Below the pieces are notes generated by a model. The model was not told where the DNA came from. It saw nothing but the letters and a program-made list of their open reading frames with translations, and made no database searches. From NCBI GenBank assembly GCA_963728995.1, contig CAVSMD010000009.1, positions 62,001-126,000 on the forward strand: a stretch of DNA of 64,000 nucleotides, in the 5' to 3' direction. The position numbers and the translations under genes were made by a program. Shown piece after piece: positions 35,618 to 44,270 of the stretch; the stretch's first letter is position 1; every line of letters begins with the position of its first letter. Source of the stretch: FEN-1219 sp963728995. Its GTDB lineage: Bacteria > Pseudomonadota > Gammaproteobacteria > Steroidobacterales > Rariloculaceae.

Positions 35618-37059
35618 GCGAGCCTCGGCTTCATCGGCATGGCACCGAATTCCGCAAGCACTGGCACGCCACTGTCGCGCTCGAGATCGTCACGGCAACG
35701 AATGCGGCGGTTCACGAGCTCGTACACGAGCGGGATGGCAAGGCCGAAGAAACCACCCGCCATTGCGGCGAGCAGGAGATACACGAGCACGCGTGGCTTG
35801 CTCGCTCTGACGGGCGGCGTGGCCCGGCTGACGAAGCTCACGTTGGTATAGTTGCCCATCGATGCGAACATCACCTCGTCATAACCATCGAGCGCGCGCT
35901 TGTACACCGCCTGAGCGGCGTCGAGCTCCAGCCGGTATTTCGTGGCCTGGTCGTGCAACGCGCTGCTCGAAAGCACCTTGGTGCGCTGCGTGGCGACGGC
36001 TGTCTTCAGCCCCTCCTCGAGCCGTTGCGCCGCACTCAATCCCGTCGTGGCATTGCGCGAGTACCTACCCACCTCATCGGCCAGAGCCCGCCGGCTCGCG
36101 TCAATCTGTGAGAGCAACTCGACCACCTGGGGATGGCGCGGGCCGAGCGTAGTGCGCACCTCCGCCAACCGCGACTCCTGTGCGGCAAGCTGCGATTTCA
36201 TGGTCTGGATGAGCGGTGAGCCCATGACCTGGTCGCCCACGGCCTGGTCGCTAGCGCTCAGCGCTTCCGCAGAACGCCGGACGCGCTGTGTCTCCAGAAG
36301 CTGCTGTTCGAGATCCGACAACAACGCGACTTCCACGTTTGCGCCGTTGACGCCAGCGTCGATGAGTGAATTGCGTTGGTGAAACGCCGTGTACTCTTGC
36401 TGCGCCTGGTCCGCCTTGACCTTCAGTTGCTCGAGCTGCTCGGTGTAACGCCTTGCGCGCTCGGTCGTCGGGTCGGTGGAGCGCACGAAGTCCTGCTCCT
36501 TGAAAACCTCGGCCACGGTGTTGGCGACGAGCGCGGCTTCGGTGGGACTGCTGGCGCCGTAGGTAATGTAGATCAGTTGACTGCCGAACTGACCCTGATA
36601 GATGGCGAGGTTCTTATCGAGCACTTCGAGCACATACTCGCGCAACCCGCTGGCGTCGCCGTTGTACCCCGCCGTGTATTCAGAGTTTTCTGTCATCTTC
36701 AGGCGATCGACAACGGTCAACAGCACGGTGGGATTGCGCAGCAACTCGGTTTGTGTCGCCATGTAACTGCTCAGCAAGCCGATGGGAAACTCCTTGCTAT
36801 TGAGAGGATCGTTGACCTGGTAGTTGACCATCAGCGTGGCGGTGGCCTGATACGTGCGCGGCAGCATTGCAACGACGGCCGCGGCAAGACCCACGATTAC
36901 GAGCGCAATGAACAGGCTCAGCTTTCGATACGCCCAGACCATGCTCCAGATCTGCGACGGCGACAGCCCGGGGTGGGAATAGACGTCCGGTAGTACCGAA
37001 TAGGTGGCGGGCAGGGTCGCGGAGCTCGCCCATACCGCAACTTCTCTGCCCGTGCTCAA
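35614..37059 (-). CDS. EpsF/GumC-like chain-length determinant (Wzz family)
   Basis: A 481-residue inner-membrane protein. Two transmembrane helices (LSLFIALVIVGLAAAVVAML and VLVYLLLAAMAGGFFGLAIPLVYELV) flank a long periplasmic coiled-coil region with LKVKADQAQQEYTAFHQRNSL. A PxxP-rich segment precedes the second helix (ATPPVRASKPRV). It partners with the EpsG-like kinase to set polymer length. Only a short tail follows the last helix, so the kinase is a separate polypeptide. Confidence 0.85.
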   Translation of the reverse strand: MSTGREVAVWASSATLPATYSVLPDVYSHPGLSPSQIWSMVWAYRKLSLFIALVIVGLAAAVVAMLPRTYQATATLMVNYQVNDPLNSKEFPIGLLSSYMATQTELLRNPTVLLTVVDRLKMTENSEYTAGYNGDASGLREYVLEVLDKNLAIYQGQFGSQLIYITYGASSPTEAALVANTVAEVFKEQDFVRSTDPTTERARRYTEQLEQLKVKADQAQQEYTAFHQRNSLIDAGVNGANVEVALLSDLEQQLLETQRVRRSAEALSASDQAVGDQVMGSPLIQTMKSQLAAQESRLAEVRTTLGPRHPQVVELLSQIDASRRALADEVGRYSRNATTGLSAAQRLEEGLKTAVATQRTKVLSSSALHDQATKYRLELDAAQAVYKRALDGYDEVMFASMGNYTNVSFVSRATPPVRASKPRVLVYLLLAAMAGGFFGLAIPLVYELVNRRIRCRDDLERDSGVPVLAEFGAMPMKPRLA

Positions 37060-37946
37060 AACCGACCTTCCCTGATGTAGATCACATCATCTGCTTGCAC
37101 GCGGTCCGCCAGCGTGATTCTCTCCGCCACAACCGTCCCGTTGGCGGCCCGTCGCTTTACTTCGATGCGCCGAGTCGTCGCAAGCTCCGTCAGTCCGCCG
37201 CTGCGGGAGATGGCTTGCAACACCGTCATCTCCGGCTCGAGGCGATACATGTTCGGGGCGCGCACTTCGCCGTAGATGTAGAACTGATCGGCCGGCGGCA
37301 CGAACACGGCGTCGCCGCCCCGCAGCACCAGAAATTGCAGCGACTGCCGACCGTCCTCCAGACCCCGGAGGCTCACGGGGTGGCGCTCGAGACTCCCCTT
37401 CTCATTCGGGCGGATCACGAACACCGTGTCCGCGCTCGTGTCGGTCGTGCCGCCGGCCGCCGCGAGCAGATCGAGCAGACTGGTCGTCGAGTTCACCGGG
37501 AACCGGCCTGGCGATCGAACCTCGCCGAGCACCGACACTTGCTGGCTGCGAGACTGCATCAGCAGTATCGTGATCTGTGGATCGCGTAGCAGCTGTGCCC
37601 TTTTGTACGCCGCAGCCACCTCGCGGGCGGCGGCCGCGGGCGACAACCCGACGATCGGCACGGGACCGGCAAGCGGCATCGTGATGCTGCCGTCGTCCGC
37701 GATGTAAGTCGTCGTCGTGAGCTCGGGGCGCCCATAAACCTGCACATTGAGCTCGTCCCCGACGCCAAGCTGTAACAGCGGACGAGCGGACGCAGCGGCG
37801 CTCACGCCCTGTGCCTCGGCAGACAAAGGCGATAACGCTGCCAGCACGAGCCACAACCACGCAGTCGACGAGTGCCGGCGGGCAACACGACGTAAGGTGG
37901 GCGAAGAACCGGCTGGATTCGAGTCGCCGGAATGACAGGCGATCAT
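37056..37946 (-). CDS. EpsE/Wza-like polysaccharide export protein
   Basis: A 296-residue secreted protein with a signal peptide (TAWLWLVLAALSPLSAEA). A Poly_export domain (LGVGDELNVQVYGRPELTTTTYIADDGSITMPLAGPVPI) is followed by SLBB-type repeats (VLGEVRSPGRFPV and IYGEVRAPNMYRL). No lipoprotein Cys is evident. It should form the outer-membrane export pore. A strong GGAGG ribosome-binding site precedes the ATG at 37946. It is the first gene of the eps operon. Confidence 0.9.
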   Translation of the reverse strand: MIACHSGDSNPAGSSPTLRRVARRHSSTAWLWLVLAALSPLSAEAQGVSAAASARPLLQLGVGDELNVQVYGRPELTTTTYIADDGSITMPLAGPVPIVGLSPAAAAREVAAAYKRAQLLRDPQITILLMQSRSQQVSVLGEVRSPGRFPVNSTTSLLDLLAAAGGTTDTSADTVFVIRPNEKGSLERHPVSLRGLEDGRQSLQFLVLRGGDAVFVPPADQFYIYGEVRAPNMYRLEPEMTVLQAISRSGGLTELATTRRIEVKRRAANGTVVAERITLADRVQADDVIYIREGRF

Positions 37947-38048
37947 GGCTGCCTCCGTTGTCGGTGCATGGTTGGCTGGGAGTGACTGAACACGCCAGAT
38001 GCGTCGCCTAACGACGCCAGTACAGTGTCGAGAACGACCGGCATTGGG

Positions 38049-38065
38049 TCTGTGCGACACCGAAC
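38049..38065 (+). promoter_or_regulatory. TCTGTGCG motif, copy 5
   Basis: Sequence TCTGTGCGACACCGAAC matches all fixed positions. It lies in the shared promoter region of epsE (minus) and the NRPS gene (plus). Confidence 0.6.
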
Positions 38066-38102
38066 ATAACCGCGGGCCACGGTGCCGTTGTGCGTCCCGT
38101 AT

Positions 38103-38119
38103 GTCTGCAACCGCACAGA
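38103..38119 (-). promoter_or_regulatory. TCTGTGCG motif, copy 6
   Basis: On the minus strand the site reads TCTGTGCGGTTGCAGAC and matches all fixed positions but one. It faces copy 5 as an inverted pair spanning 71 bp and lies 63 bases before the NRPS start. Confidence 0.55.
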
Positions 38120-38181
38120 TAGCGGCTGACGGGGCATCTACGCTGTGATGCGTCGCAAGATGACCTCCTGCGTCTACTACC

Positions 38182-40911
38182 ATGCAAGTGGATTCCGCAC
38201 CCAGCCGGCGCAGCTCGGCCGAAGCGCCAACACCGGTTCTCGCCTACAACGAAACCGCTGCGGACTACACGAATCAGCCGATGCTTCCCGAGCTGATCGC
38301 ACGACAAGCACGGCGCACGCCGCTGGCGTGCGCGGTCGTGTGCGGCTCGCGCTCCATGAGCTATGAAGAGCTGGATCGTGCCGCGAATCGATTGGCGCAC
38401 AAACTGCTCCGCCGCGGTCTGGCGCCTGGCACACGGATCGCTGTCGTGCTCGAAAGAACGCCGGAGCTCGTGGTAACGCTGCTCGGCATCCTCAAGGCCG
38501 GCAGCGCCTATATTCCGCTCGATCCGGCGTACCCCACGGAACGCCTGTCGCACGTCCTCGACAACGCACGTCCTGCCGCCATCGTGTCCACGGCGGCCGT
38601 CATTCGACGTTTCGCGCGCGGCGACACCGCCACCCTGCTGTTGGACGAAGAGCCGCCGGCGATCGACGCCGATGGCTCGGAGGCCATCGAGCGAACGCCC
38701 GCTCCCGACGCGGTTGCGTACGTGATCTACACGTCGGGCTCCACGGGCACGCCGAAAGGCGTGCAGATCCAGCACCGCTCCGTGGTGAACCTGCTCTGCG
38801 CGATGCGCAGCCGACCCGGTATGACGCCCTCGGACACGCTGGTGTCGGTCACGACCATTTCCTTCGATATCGCCGTGCTCGAGCTCTTCCTGCCCCTGAT
38901 TGTCGGCGCCAAAGTCGTGCTCGCCGAGGAACGGGACCTGACCGACGGCCTTTCTTTGCAGCGTGTCCTGCAGGCACATGCCGCGACGGTTCTGCAAGCG
39001 ACGCCCGTGACATGGCAGTTGCTGCTCGACGCCGGTTGGCGAAACGATTCGGGCATCAAAATGCTCTGCGGCGGCGAAGCGCTATCGCGCAAACTCGCCG
39101 AAAGCCTCCTCGCCGGCGGCGGAGAGCTGTGGAACATGTACGGCCCGACCGAGACCACGGTTTGGTCGTCGGTGTTACGCGTGCGCCGTGGCGAGGGACC
39201 GGTGCCGCTTGGACCACCGATCGCCAACACTCAGTTCTACGTGCTGGACGAACGTCTGAGAATGGTCGATGAGGGCGCAACGGGCGAGCTGTTCATCGGC
39301 GGCGCCGGAATTGCGCTCGGCTACTTCGATCTGCCCGAATCGACGGCGCAAAGGTTTTTGCCGGATCCGTTTCGCGCCGCGCCAAACGCCCGCATGTACC
39401 GCACCGGTGACATCGTGCGAGCACCACGACGCGACTCTCCGGAGCCCGCCTTCGAATACCTCGGCCGCGCCGACTTTCAAGTCAAGCTGCGCGGCTTCCG
39501 CATCGAGCTCGGCGAAATCGAGGCCACGTTGCTGCGTCACCCGGACATCACTCAGGCCGTCGCCGTCGTTGGCCAATCGCCGCTCAGCGAGCCGGCGATC
39601 TGGGCATACGTCGTGCGCCGCTCGGCCGCGTCCTCGCCGCTTGCGGACGAGCTACTGGCCGAGCTGCGTCTGAACCTCGAGCGATTCCTACCCACCTACA
39701 TGCATCCCGGCGCGATCGTCGGGCTGGCGGAGCTGCCGCGCACACCGAATGGAAAGATCGATCGCAAGGCCTTACCCCCGCCGCCACGAACAGCGGCGGA
39801 GGATCAGGCGACGGATATCGAGGACCGTTTGTCGCGCAAAGCGGTCGAAACCCGGCTCGCAGCCATCTGGCGGTCGGTTCTCGGCGTGCCGCACGTGGAC
39901 ACCACGAGCAATTTCTTCTCGTTGGGCGGCCATTCGCTGCTTGCAGCGCGGCTCTTGGTCCGGATCGAAGCCGCGTTCGGCGTACGCTTGGCGCTTGCGG
40001 CGCTGTTCGACGCACCCACGATCGCGCAGCAAGCGCGACTGGTCATGCAGCTCGAAACGCGCCAGTACGACTTTCGGCAGATGGTGCGCCTGCACGCGGC
40101 GGGCTCGAAACCGCCCCTGATCGCGATCCACAACACCGGCGTCTTCTACTACAACCTGTCGCGACTCCTGGGCCCGGAGCAGCCGCTCACGGCCTTGCAA
40201 GTGTTCGACCCCGCAGTGCGCGCGACCTTGCCCGGCAGCCTCGAGGAAATTGCCGCCGAGTACGTAGCACTGATTCGCCGAGCGCAACCGCACGGGCCGT
40301 ATCAGCTGATCGGCTGGTGCGTGGGCGGAGTATTGGCCTTCGAGGTTGCGCGCCAGCTCGGCGAGCAGCAGCAAACCGTGGCGTTCGTAGGACTGATTGA
40401 TGCGTGGGCGCCGGGCAACCGGCAGCGTATGCCGAGGATGCGCCGCTGGCTCGCCGATCATTCCTATCGTTTGCAGTTGGTGCTTACGGACTGGCGCAAG
40501 ACACGGGCCGGTCAACAAAGCCTCGGCGCGTTCCTCCGCAACCGAGTCATCGTCATGCACCTGCTGCGCGCTCTCGGGTGGAACGCACCCGGCATTTCGC
40601 AAGTGCGATTCGAGGACCGGCACTCGACGAACGAGCACTACGACCGGTGGTTGGACGGCTATCTGGACGAGGCCGCAGCGCGTTACGTGCCCCGCGCCTG
40701 CAACCGAAAAATAGCGCTGCTTTGCAGCTCCCGGGAGCCGCGGGGCTGGTTCCTCGACCCGCTGCTCGGTTGGGGACCATTCGTTCCGGCCGGAATCGAT
40801 GCGGCGGTGCTCGACGGCGATCACTTCACGGTATTTCAGGGCAACGGCCTGGAGCAGATGGCCAAGACCATCACGGCCGCGCTCGCGACGCAGCCGGTAG
40901 CCCCCTCGTAG
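38182..40911 (+). CDS. Single-module NRPS (A-T-TE) with a cysteine in the thioesterase nucleophile site
   Basis: A 909-residue protein. The adenylation domain (about 25-535) has YTSGSTGTPKG at 184-193, YGPTETT at 320, YRTGD at 406 and NGKIDRKAL at 523. A carrier protein follows with phosphopantetheine Ser585 in LGGHSLL. The C-terminal thioesterase (about 645-900) has GWCVGG at 711-716, so the nucleophile position is Cys713, and DGDHF near the end supplies the likely His. My reading of the specificity residues is D-I-L-Q-L-G-M-V-W-K, which I associate with glycine. There is no condensation domain. It may load an amino acid for transfer to the polysaccharide. Confidence 0.85.
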   Translation: MQVDSAPSRRSSAEAPTPVLAYNETAADYTNQPMLPELIARQARRTPLACAVVCGSRSMSYEELDRAANRLAHKLLRRGLAPGTRIAVVLERTPELVVTLLGILKAGSAYIPLDPAYPTERLSHVLDNARPAAIVSTAAVIRRFARGDTATLLLDEEPPAIDADGSEAIERTPAPDAVAYVIYTSGSTGTPKGVQIQHRSVVNLLCAMRSRPGMTPSDTLVSVTTISFDIAVLELFLPLIVGAKVVLAEERDLTDGLSLQRVLQAHAATVLQATPVTWQLLLDAGWRNDSGIKMLCGGEALSRKLAESLLAGGGELWNMYGPTETTVWSSVLRVRRGEGPVPLGPPIANTQFYVLDERLRMVDEGATGELFIGGAGIALGYFDLPESTAQRFLPDPFRAAPNARMYRTGDIVRAPRRDSPEPAFEYLGRADFQVKLRGFRIELGEIEATLLRHPDITQAVAVVGQSPLSEPAIWAYVVRRSAASSPLADELLAELRLNLERFLPTYMHPGAIVGLAELPRTPNGKIDRKALPPPPRTAAEDQATDIEDRLSRKAVETRLAAIWRSVLGVPHVDTTSNFFSLGGHSLLAARLLVRIEAAFGVRLALAALFDAPTIAQQARLVMQLETRQYDFRQMVRLHAAGSKPPLIAIHNTGVFYYNLSRLLGPEQPLTALQVFDPAVRATLPGSLEEIAAEYVALIRRAQPHGPYQLIGWCVGGVLAFEVARQLGEQQQTVAFVGLIDAWAPGNRQRMPRMRRWLADHSYRLQLVLTDWRKTRAGQQSLGAFLRNRVIVMHLLRALGWNAPGISQVRFEDRHSTNEHYDRWLDGYLDEAAARYVPRACNRKIALLCSSREPRGWFLDPLLGWGPFVPAGIDAAVLDGDHFTVFQGNGLEQMAKTITAALATQPVAPS

Positions 40912-40913
40912 CG

Positions 40914-41585
40914 TCAGAGCGGGGCAGCGCCGATTGCTTGCTGCGGGCTCCTCGTCATGACCACGGCGGTGGCGACAATGCCGTCGCTGCCAATGAACCC
41001 GTAGGCTCCGTGGATACGCAAGCGCGCATCCGCGGTGGGGTCGAGCACGACGAAGGACCGGGTGCCGAAGCGCAATTCGAGGTCTTTGAACTCGAGCCAG
41101 CGGCGCGTGAAGGGAAACTGGCACTTGAAGTAACTTTCCTTGGCACTGAACATGGCGCAGGCCATGGCTGCTTGCTCCGGCAACGCCAACGATTCGAGCC
41201 AATCGATCTCGGCCCCGCAAAAGAGCGCTTGCCGCTCGGTTGGACTCAACGCAACGATCCGCTCGGCGTCGATGCCAAGCGAGATGACCTCACCGACGCG
41301 GCACACGGCCGCGGCACAATACCCCGCCGTGTGGGTGATGCTGCCGGTGAACCCGGGCGGCCACAACGGCTCTCGCCCGCTGCCCACGGGCAACGGCGCG
41401 CTCGGCGCTCCGAGCTCGGCCAGCGCGAGCCTCGCGCAGGAACGACCCGCGGCAAACTCGCGCAGACGCGGGGCTGCAAATCCCGTAGTGCACGCCACCT
41501 CCCCCGGCAACAACCTGCCTGGAGCTCCGAAGCCCCAGAGCTCGCGGCACGACGCCTCTGCAGGAAGAAGCTCAGCCAGTTCCAT
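40914..41585 (-). CDS. 4'-phosphopantetheinyl transferase (EntD/Sfp-like)
   Basis: About 223 residues from the ATG at 41585; a GTG at 41696 is an alternative. The metal-binding motif LGIDAERIV and the FSAKESYFKCQF motif are those of EntD-type PPTases, and GSITHTAGYCAAAV is also typical. It should attach the phosphopantetheine arm to Ser585 of the convergent NRPS, which ends 3 bases away. Location and pairing make it a dedicated partner. Confidence 0.9.
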   Translation of the reverse strand: MELAELLPAEASCRELWGFGAPGRLLPGEVACTTGFAAPRLREFAAGRSCARLALAELGAPSAPLPVGSGREPLWPPGFTGSITHTAGYCAAAVCRVGEVISLGIDAERIVALSPTERQALFCGAEIDWLESLALPEQAAMACAMFSAKESYFKCQFPFTRRWLEFKDLELRFGTRSFVVLDPTADARLRIHGAYGFIGSDGIVATAVVMTRSPQQAIGAAPL

Positions 41586-41664
41586 GATCACGCACCGCGG
41601 CAGTCGTCGTTCGGCCAAGCGTACGCGAACTTCGGGCGGCCCGCGGTCGTTCGTGACGGCGAAA

Positions 41665-42975
41665 CTAGCTCCGGGATCGCCGCCGCGATCGCGCACGGAC
41701 CTCGGTCTCGTCTTGGATCACGGCTGGGATTGGCGCTAGCGACCGTCGCGCCGGCACAGCGGCGAACCGCACGCCGCACGGCAGCGGTGCAACGGTTCGG
41801 GCGGGCACCAGCGGCCGTCGCACGAAGCGTTTGCCGAAACGGATGCAGGGCTGCTCGACGAGGGCGAACGTGAGTCCCGCGACCGCAATCAGGACGCACG
41901 CGCAGAGCATCCCGACGACCCAATAATTGGCGACGTCACGCATGCCGAAGTCTCTGAGCGGCGGGATCGCGAATACCAGCGTGAGCACGATCCCCTGCAA
42001 TAGGTAGACGCTGTAGCTGATGCCCCCCAGTCGCCGCGCCGCTCGCGTTGTCAGCAGGCCGAACAGCGTGGCGCCAGAGCACACGCAGTAGAAGACAATC
42101 GCCAACAAGAGCGTGGCGAACGTTCCGTAGCCACTGAGCGTGGCGTGGAACGGCGAGGTGACGAAAATCAGCAGCAGACACGCGAGCGCCAGCGCCGAGC
42201 CCAGCCTATCCGATAGGACCAGCGTCAAGTTCGCGTGCAGCAGCGATGCAACGGTCATGCCGCTCAGAAACAAGGCGGCGAACCCCAGCGCGCTGGAGTC
42301 GAGCAGACTCTTTCCCACCAGGCATAGCACCAGGGCAGCGGCGACCAAGGACAAGTGCGCGCGGCTGCGCGCCACGACAGCGGTCGCGAGCAGTGACGCG
42401 TAGAACGCCCATTCGTAGGAGATTGTCCACGTGACGCCCGCCAGGACATGTGTGGCGGGATAGCCGTTCACGTCCGGCTGCAGGTTCAAGATGCCAAGCG
42501 CTAGCCACTGCGCGACGGCGCCGCTGACGTCCGCCAGCGGCTCGTGCAACGCAAAGCCCGTCCTCGCGAGAACGATGGACAGCATCGCGAGCACTGCGAC
42601 GAGATACATGGGCACGATCCGAAACAGTCGGCCGACATACAGGGCGCGCCAGCTTCCGCCACCGGCAGCCGACAAAAGCTTCGTCCAGAACAGGAAGCCA
42701 GTGATCATGAAGAACAGCGACACGCTCGCAGGGCCAAGCAGCGCGTAGAACCCGGACGTCGGCGGCTCCCATGCTCCGGTCGTTATGAAACCACGCGTCA
42801 CGACGACGTGGAACGCAAATACGCTGACGGCCGCGAATCCTCGTAAGCCGTCGAGCGCGAGAAAGCGCACGCGGCCCCCTGGCGCTGGGTCCACGAAACG
42901 AAACGACGGCAGGCAAATGACCGCCATGACGAGCGCGACCAAAACGAAATAGGTCCAAGGGCTAGCGACTTCCAT
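41665..42975 (-). CDS. Membrane acyltransferase (acyltransferase 3 family), second copy
   Basis: A 436-residue polytopic protein with RFLALDGLRGFAAVSVFAFHVVVTRG (catalytic His) at the N-terminal end, GPASVSLFFMITGFLFWTKLL, a VTWTISYEWAFYASLLATAV segment and ISYSVYLLQGIVLTLVFAI near the end. The C-terminal 40 residues are basic. It differs from the acyltransferase at 32350 and probably modifies a different position. It runs into the PPTase on the same strand. Confidence 0.85.
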   Translation of the reverse strand: MEVASPWTYFVLVALVMAVICLPSFRFVDPAPGGRVRFLALDGLRGFAAVSVFAFHVVVTRGFITTGAWEPPTSGFYALLGPASVSLFFMITGFLFWTKLLSAAGGGSWRALYVGRLFRIVPMYLVAVLAMLSIVLARTGFALHEPLADVSGAVAQWLALGILNLQPDVNGYPATHVLAGVTWTISYEWAFYASLLATAVVARSRAHLSLVAAALVLCLVGKSLLDSSALGFAALFLSGMTVASLLHANLTLVLSDRLGSALALACLLLIFVTSPFHATLSGYGTFATLLLAIVFYCVCSGATLFGLLTTRAARRLGGISYSVYLLQGIVLTLVFAIPPLRDFGMRDVANYWVVGMLCACVLIAVAGLTFALVEQPCIRFGKRFVRRPLVPARTVAPLPCGVRFAAVPARRSLAPIPAVIQDETEVRARSRRRSRS

Positions 42976-43037
42976 CGGCTGCTCGGTTGCTGTGAGCGTG
43001 GAGCGTTGCTCATGATCTATCGTGGCCTCCGACGCCC

Positions 43038-43054
43038 TCTGTGCGCTACCCCAC
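43038..43054 (+). promoter_or_regulatory. TCTGTGCG motif, copy 7
   Basis: Sequence TCTGTGCGCTACCCCAC matches all fixed positions. It lies between the divergent acyltransferase (42975) and GH8 (43133) genes. Confidence 0.6.
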
Positions 43055-43132
43055 CGAGCGCGTACGGCAGCGTACAGACTCCGTAGCGTGCGCCCCCCTA
43101 CCCTTCCGGCATGCGATGACTTGGAGATGAAT

Positions 43133-44269
43133 ATGCAGACCACGCGCAAACGCTTGCGGATCGCGGCGGCGCTTCTGGCGAGCGCCGTCGGCGTCACGGC
43201 CGCGGGCGACGCCGCAGGGTCGTGGTGGCCGGAGTGGGATCGATTCGCGGCTCGCTTCATCCAAGCCGACGGCCGCGTGATCGACCTGACCTTCGAGGGC
43301 AAGAGCACGTCCGAGGGACAGTCGTATGCCTTGTTCTTCGCCCTGGTGGCCAATGATCGAGCGCGGTTCGACACACTACTCGGCTGGACCTCGAACAACC
43401 TCGCCGACGGCCGACTCGGCCAGCAACTGCCGGGTTGGTTGTGGGGACGGCACGACGATGGCAGCTGGGCGATCAAGGATCGCAATGCCGCCGCCGACGC
43501 CGATCTGTGGCTGGCCTACACCCTGCTCGAAGCGGGGCGGCTATGGCAGACACCGCGCTACGAGACGCTGGGCCGCGGGCTGCTCGCGCTCGTTCGCGAT
43601 CGGGAAGTGGCCGACGCCGGCGCCGCGGGCCTCGTCTTGCTGCCGGGCCCCGTGGGCTTCACGTTGCCGAACGGGCGGTTTCGCATCAATCCGAGTTATC
43701 TGCCGGGATTCATGTTCAAGTATTTCGGGGCCGTGGACCCGAAGGGTCCGTGGACGCAGATCTGGCAAGACTACCTGCGCACGGCGCCGGAGATCTATGC
43801 GGCCGGCGTGGCTCCGGATTTGTACGTCGTGAGCTCGAGGGGGGTCGTCGCCCAAGACACGGAGCGCGCCCCGGCCGGAAGTTACGACGCGATTCGCGTC
43901 TACCTGTGGGCCGGAATGTCCGGCGAGCAGGGTGGCGGCCTCGTTCGCCTGTTGACGCCCTTCGCCGAGCACATCAGAGAGCTCGGCATGCCGCCGGAGA
44001 AGGTCAATCCGGCCACCGGCGCTGCGCTCAAAGCGGACTACTCACCCATCGGTTTTGCCGGCGCCGTGCTGCCGTTCCTGGCGGCGCTGCACGAAGACGC
44101 GTTGCTGAAGGCTCAATTGTCGAGGCTCGCGACCGATGCCGGTCGCGCGAAGCTAGGGGCCACCACCCACTACTACGATCAAGTGCTGATTCTGTTCGGC
44201 CAGGGTTGGCTCGATGAACACTACCGTTTCGATGACCAGGGTCGGGTGCAGCCGAAGCGGCTCCCTTGA
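43133..44269 (+). CDS. bcsZ: GH8 endo-beta-1,4-glucanase (BcsZ-like)
   Basis: A secreted protein of about 378 residues. The start at 43133 is favoured by the GGAG ribosome-binding site. A signal peptide (RIAAALLASAVGVTAAGDAAG) precedes the GH8 domain: WDRFAARFIQADGRVIDLTFEGKSTSEGQSYALFFALVAND includes the catalytic Glu region (STSEGQSY), and DADLWLAYTLLEAGRLW the Asp region. BcsZ normally belongs to cellulose operons, but no BcsA, BcsB or BcsC is here. It may process a glucan-like backbone of this EPS. Its stop codon is 2 bases from that of the convergent glycosyltransferase. Confidence 0.85.
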   Translation: MQTTRKRLRIAAALLASAVGVTAAGDAAGSWWPEWDRFAARFIQADGRVIDLTFEGKSTSEGQSYALFFALVANDRARFDTLLGWTSNNLADGRLGQQLPGWLWGRHDDGSWAIKDRNAAADADLWLAYTLLEAGRLWQTPRYETLGRGLLALVRDREVADAGAAGLVLLPGPVGFTLPNGRFRINPSYLPGFMFKYFGAVDPKGPWTQIWQDYLRTAPEIYAAGVAPDLYVVSSRGVVAQDTERAPAGSYDAIRVYLWAGMSGEQGGGLVRLLTPFAEHIRELGMPPEKVNPATGAALKADYSPIGFAGAVLPFLAALHEDALLKAQLSRLATDAGRAKLGATTHYYDQVLILFGQGWLDEHYRFDDQGRVQPKRLP

Positions 44270-44270
44270 A

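Noticed and set aside
38049..38119. The TCTGTGCG motif as a sigma-54 promoter or a CRP site
   Set aside because: It lacks the GG/GC pair at -24/-12 spacing, and the TGTGA-N6-TCACA symmetry of CRP is absent. The conserved downstream A, C, A, C positions do not fit either.
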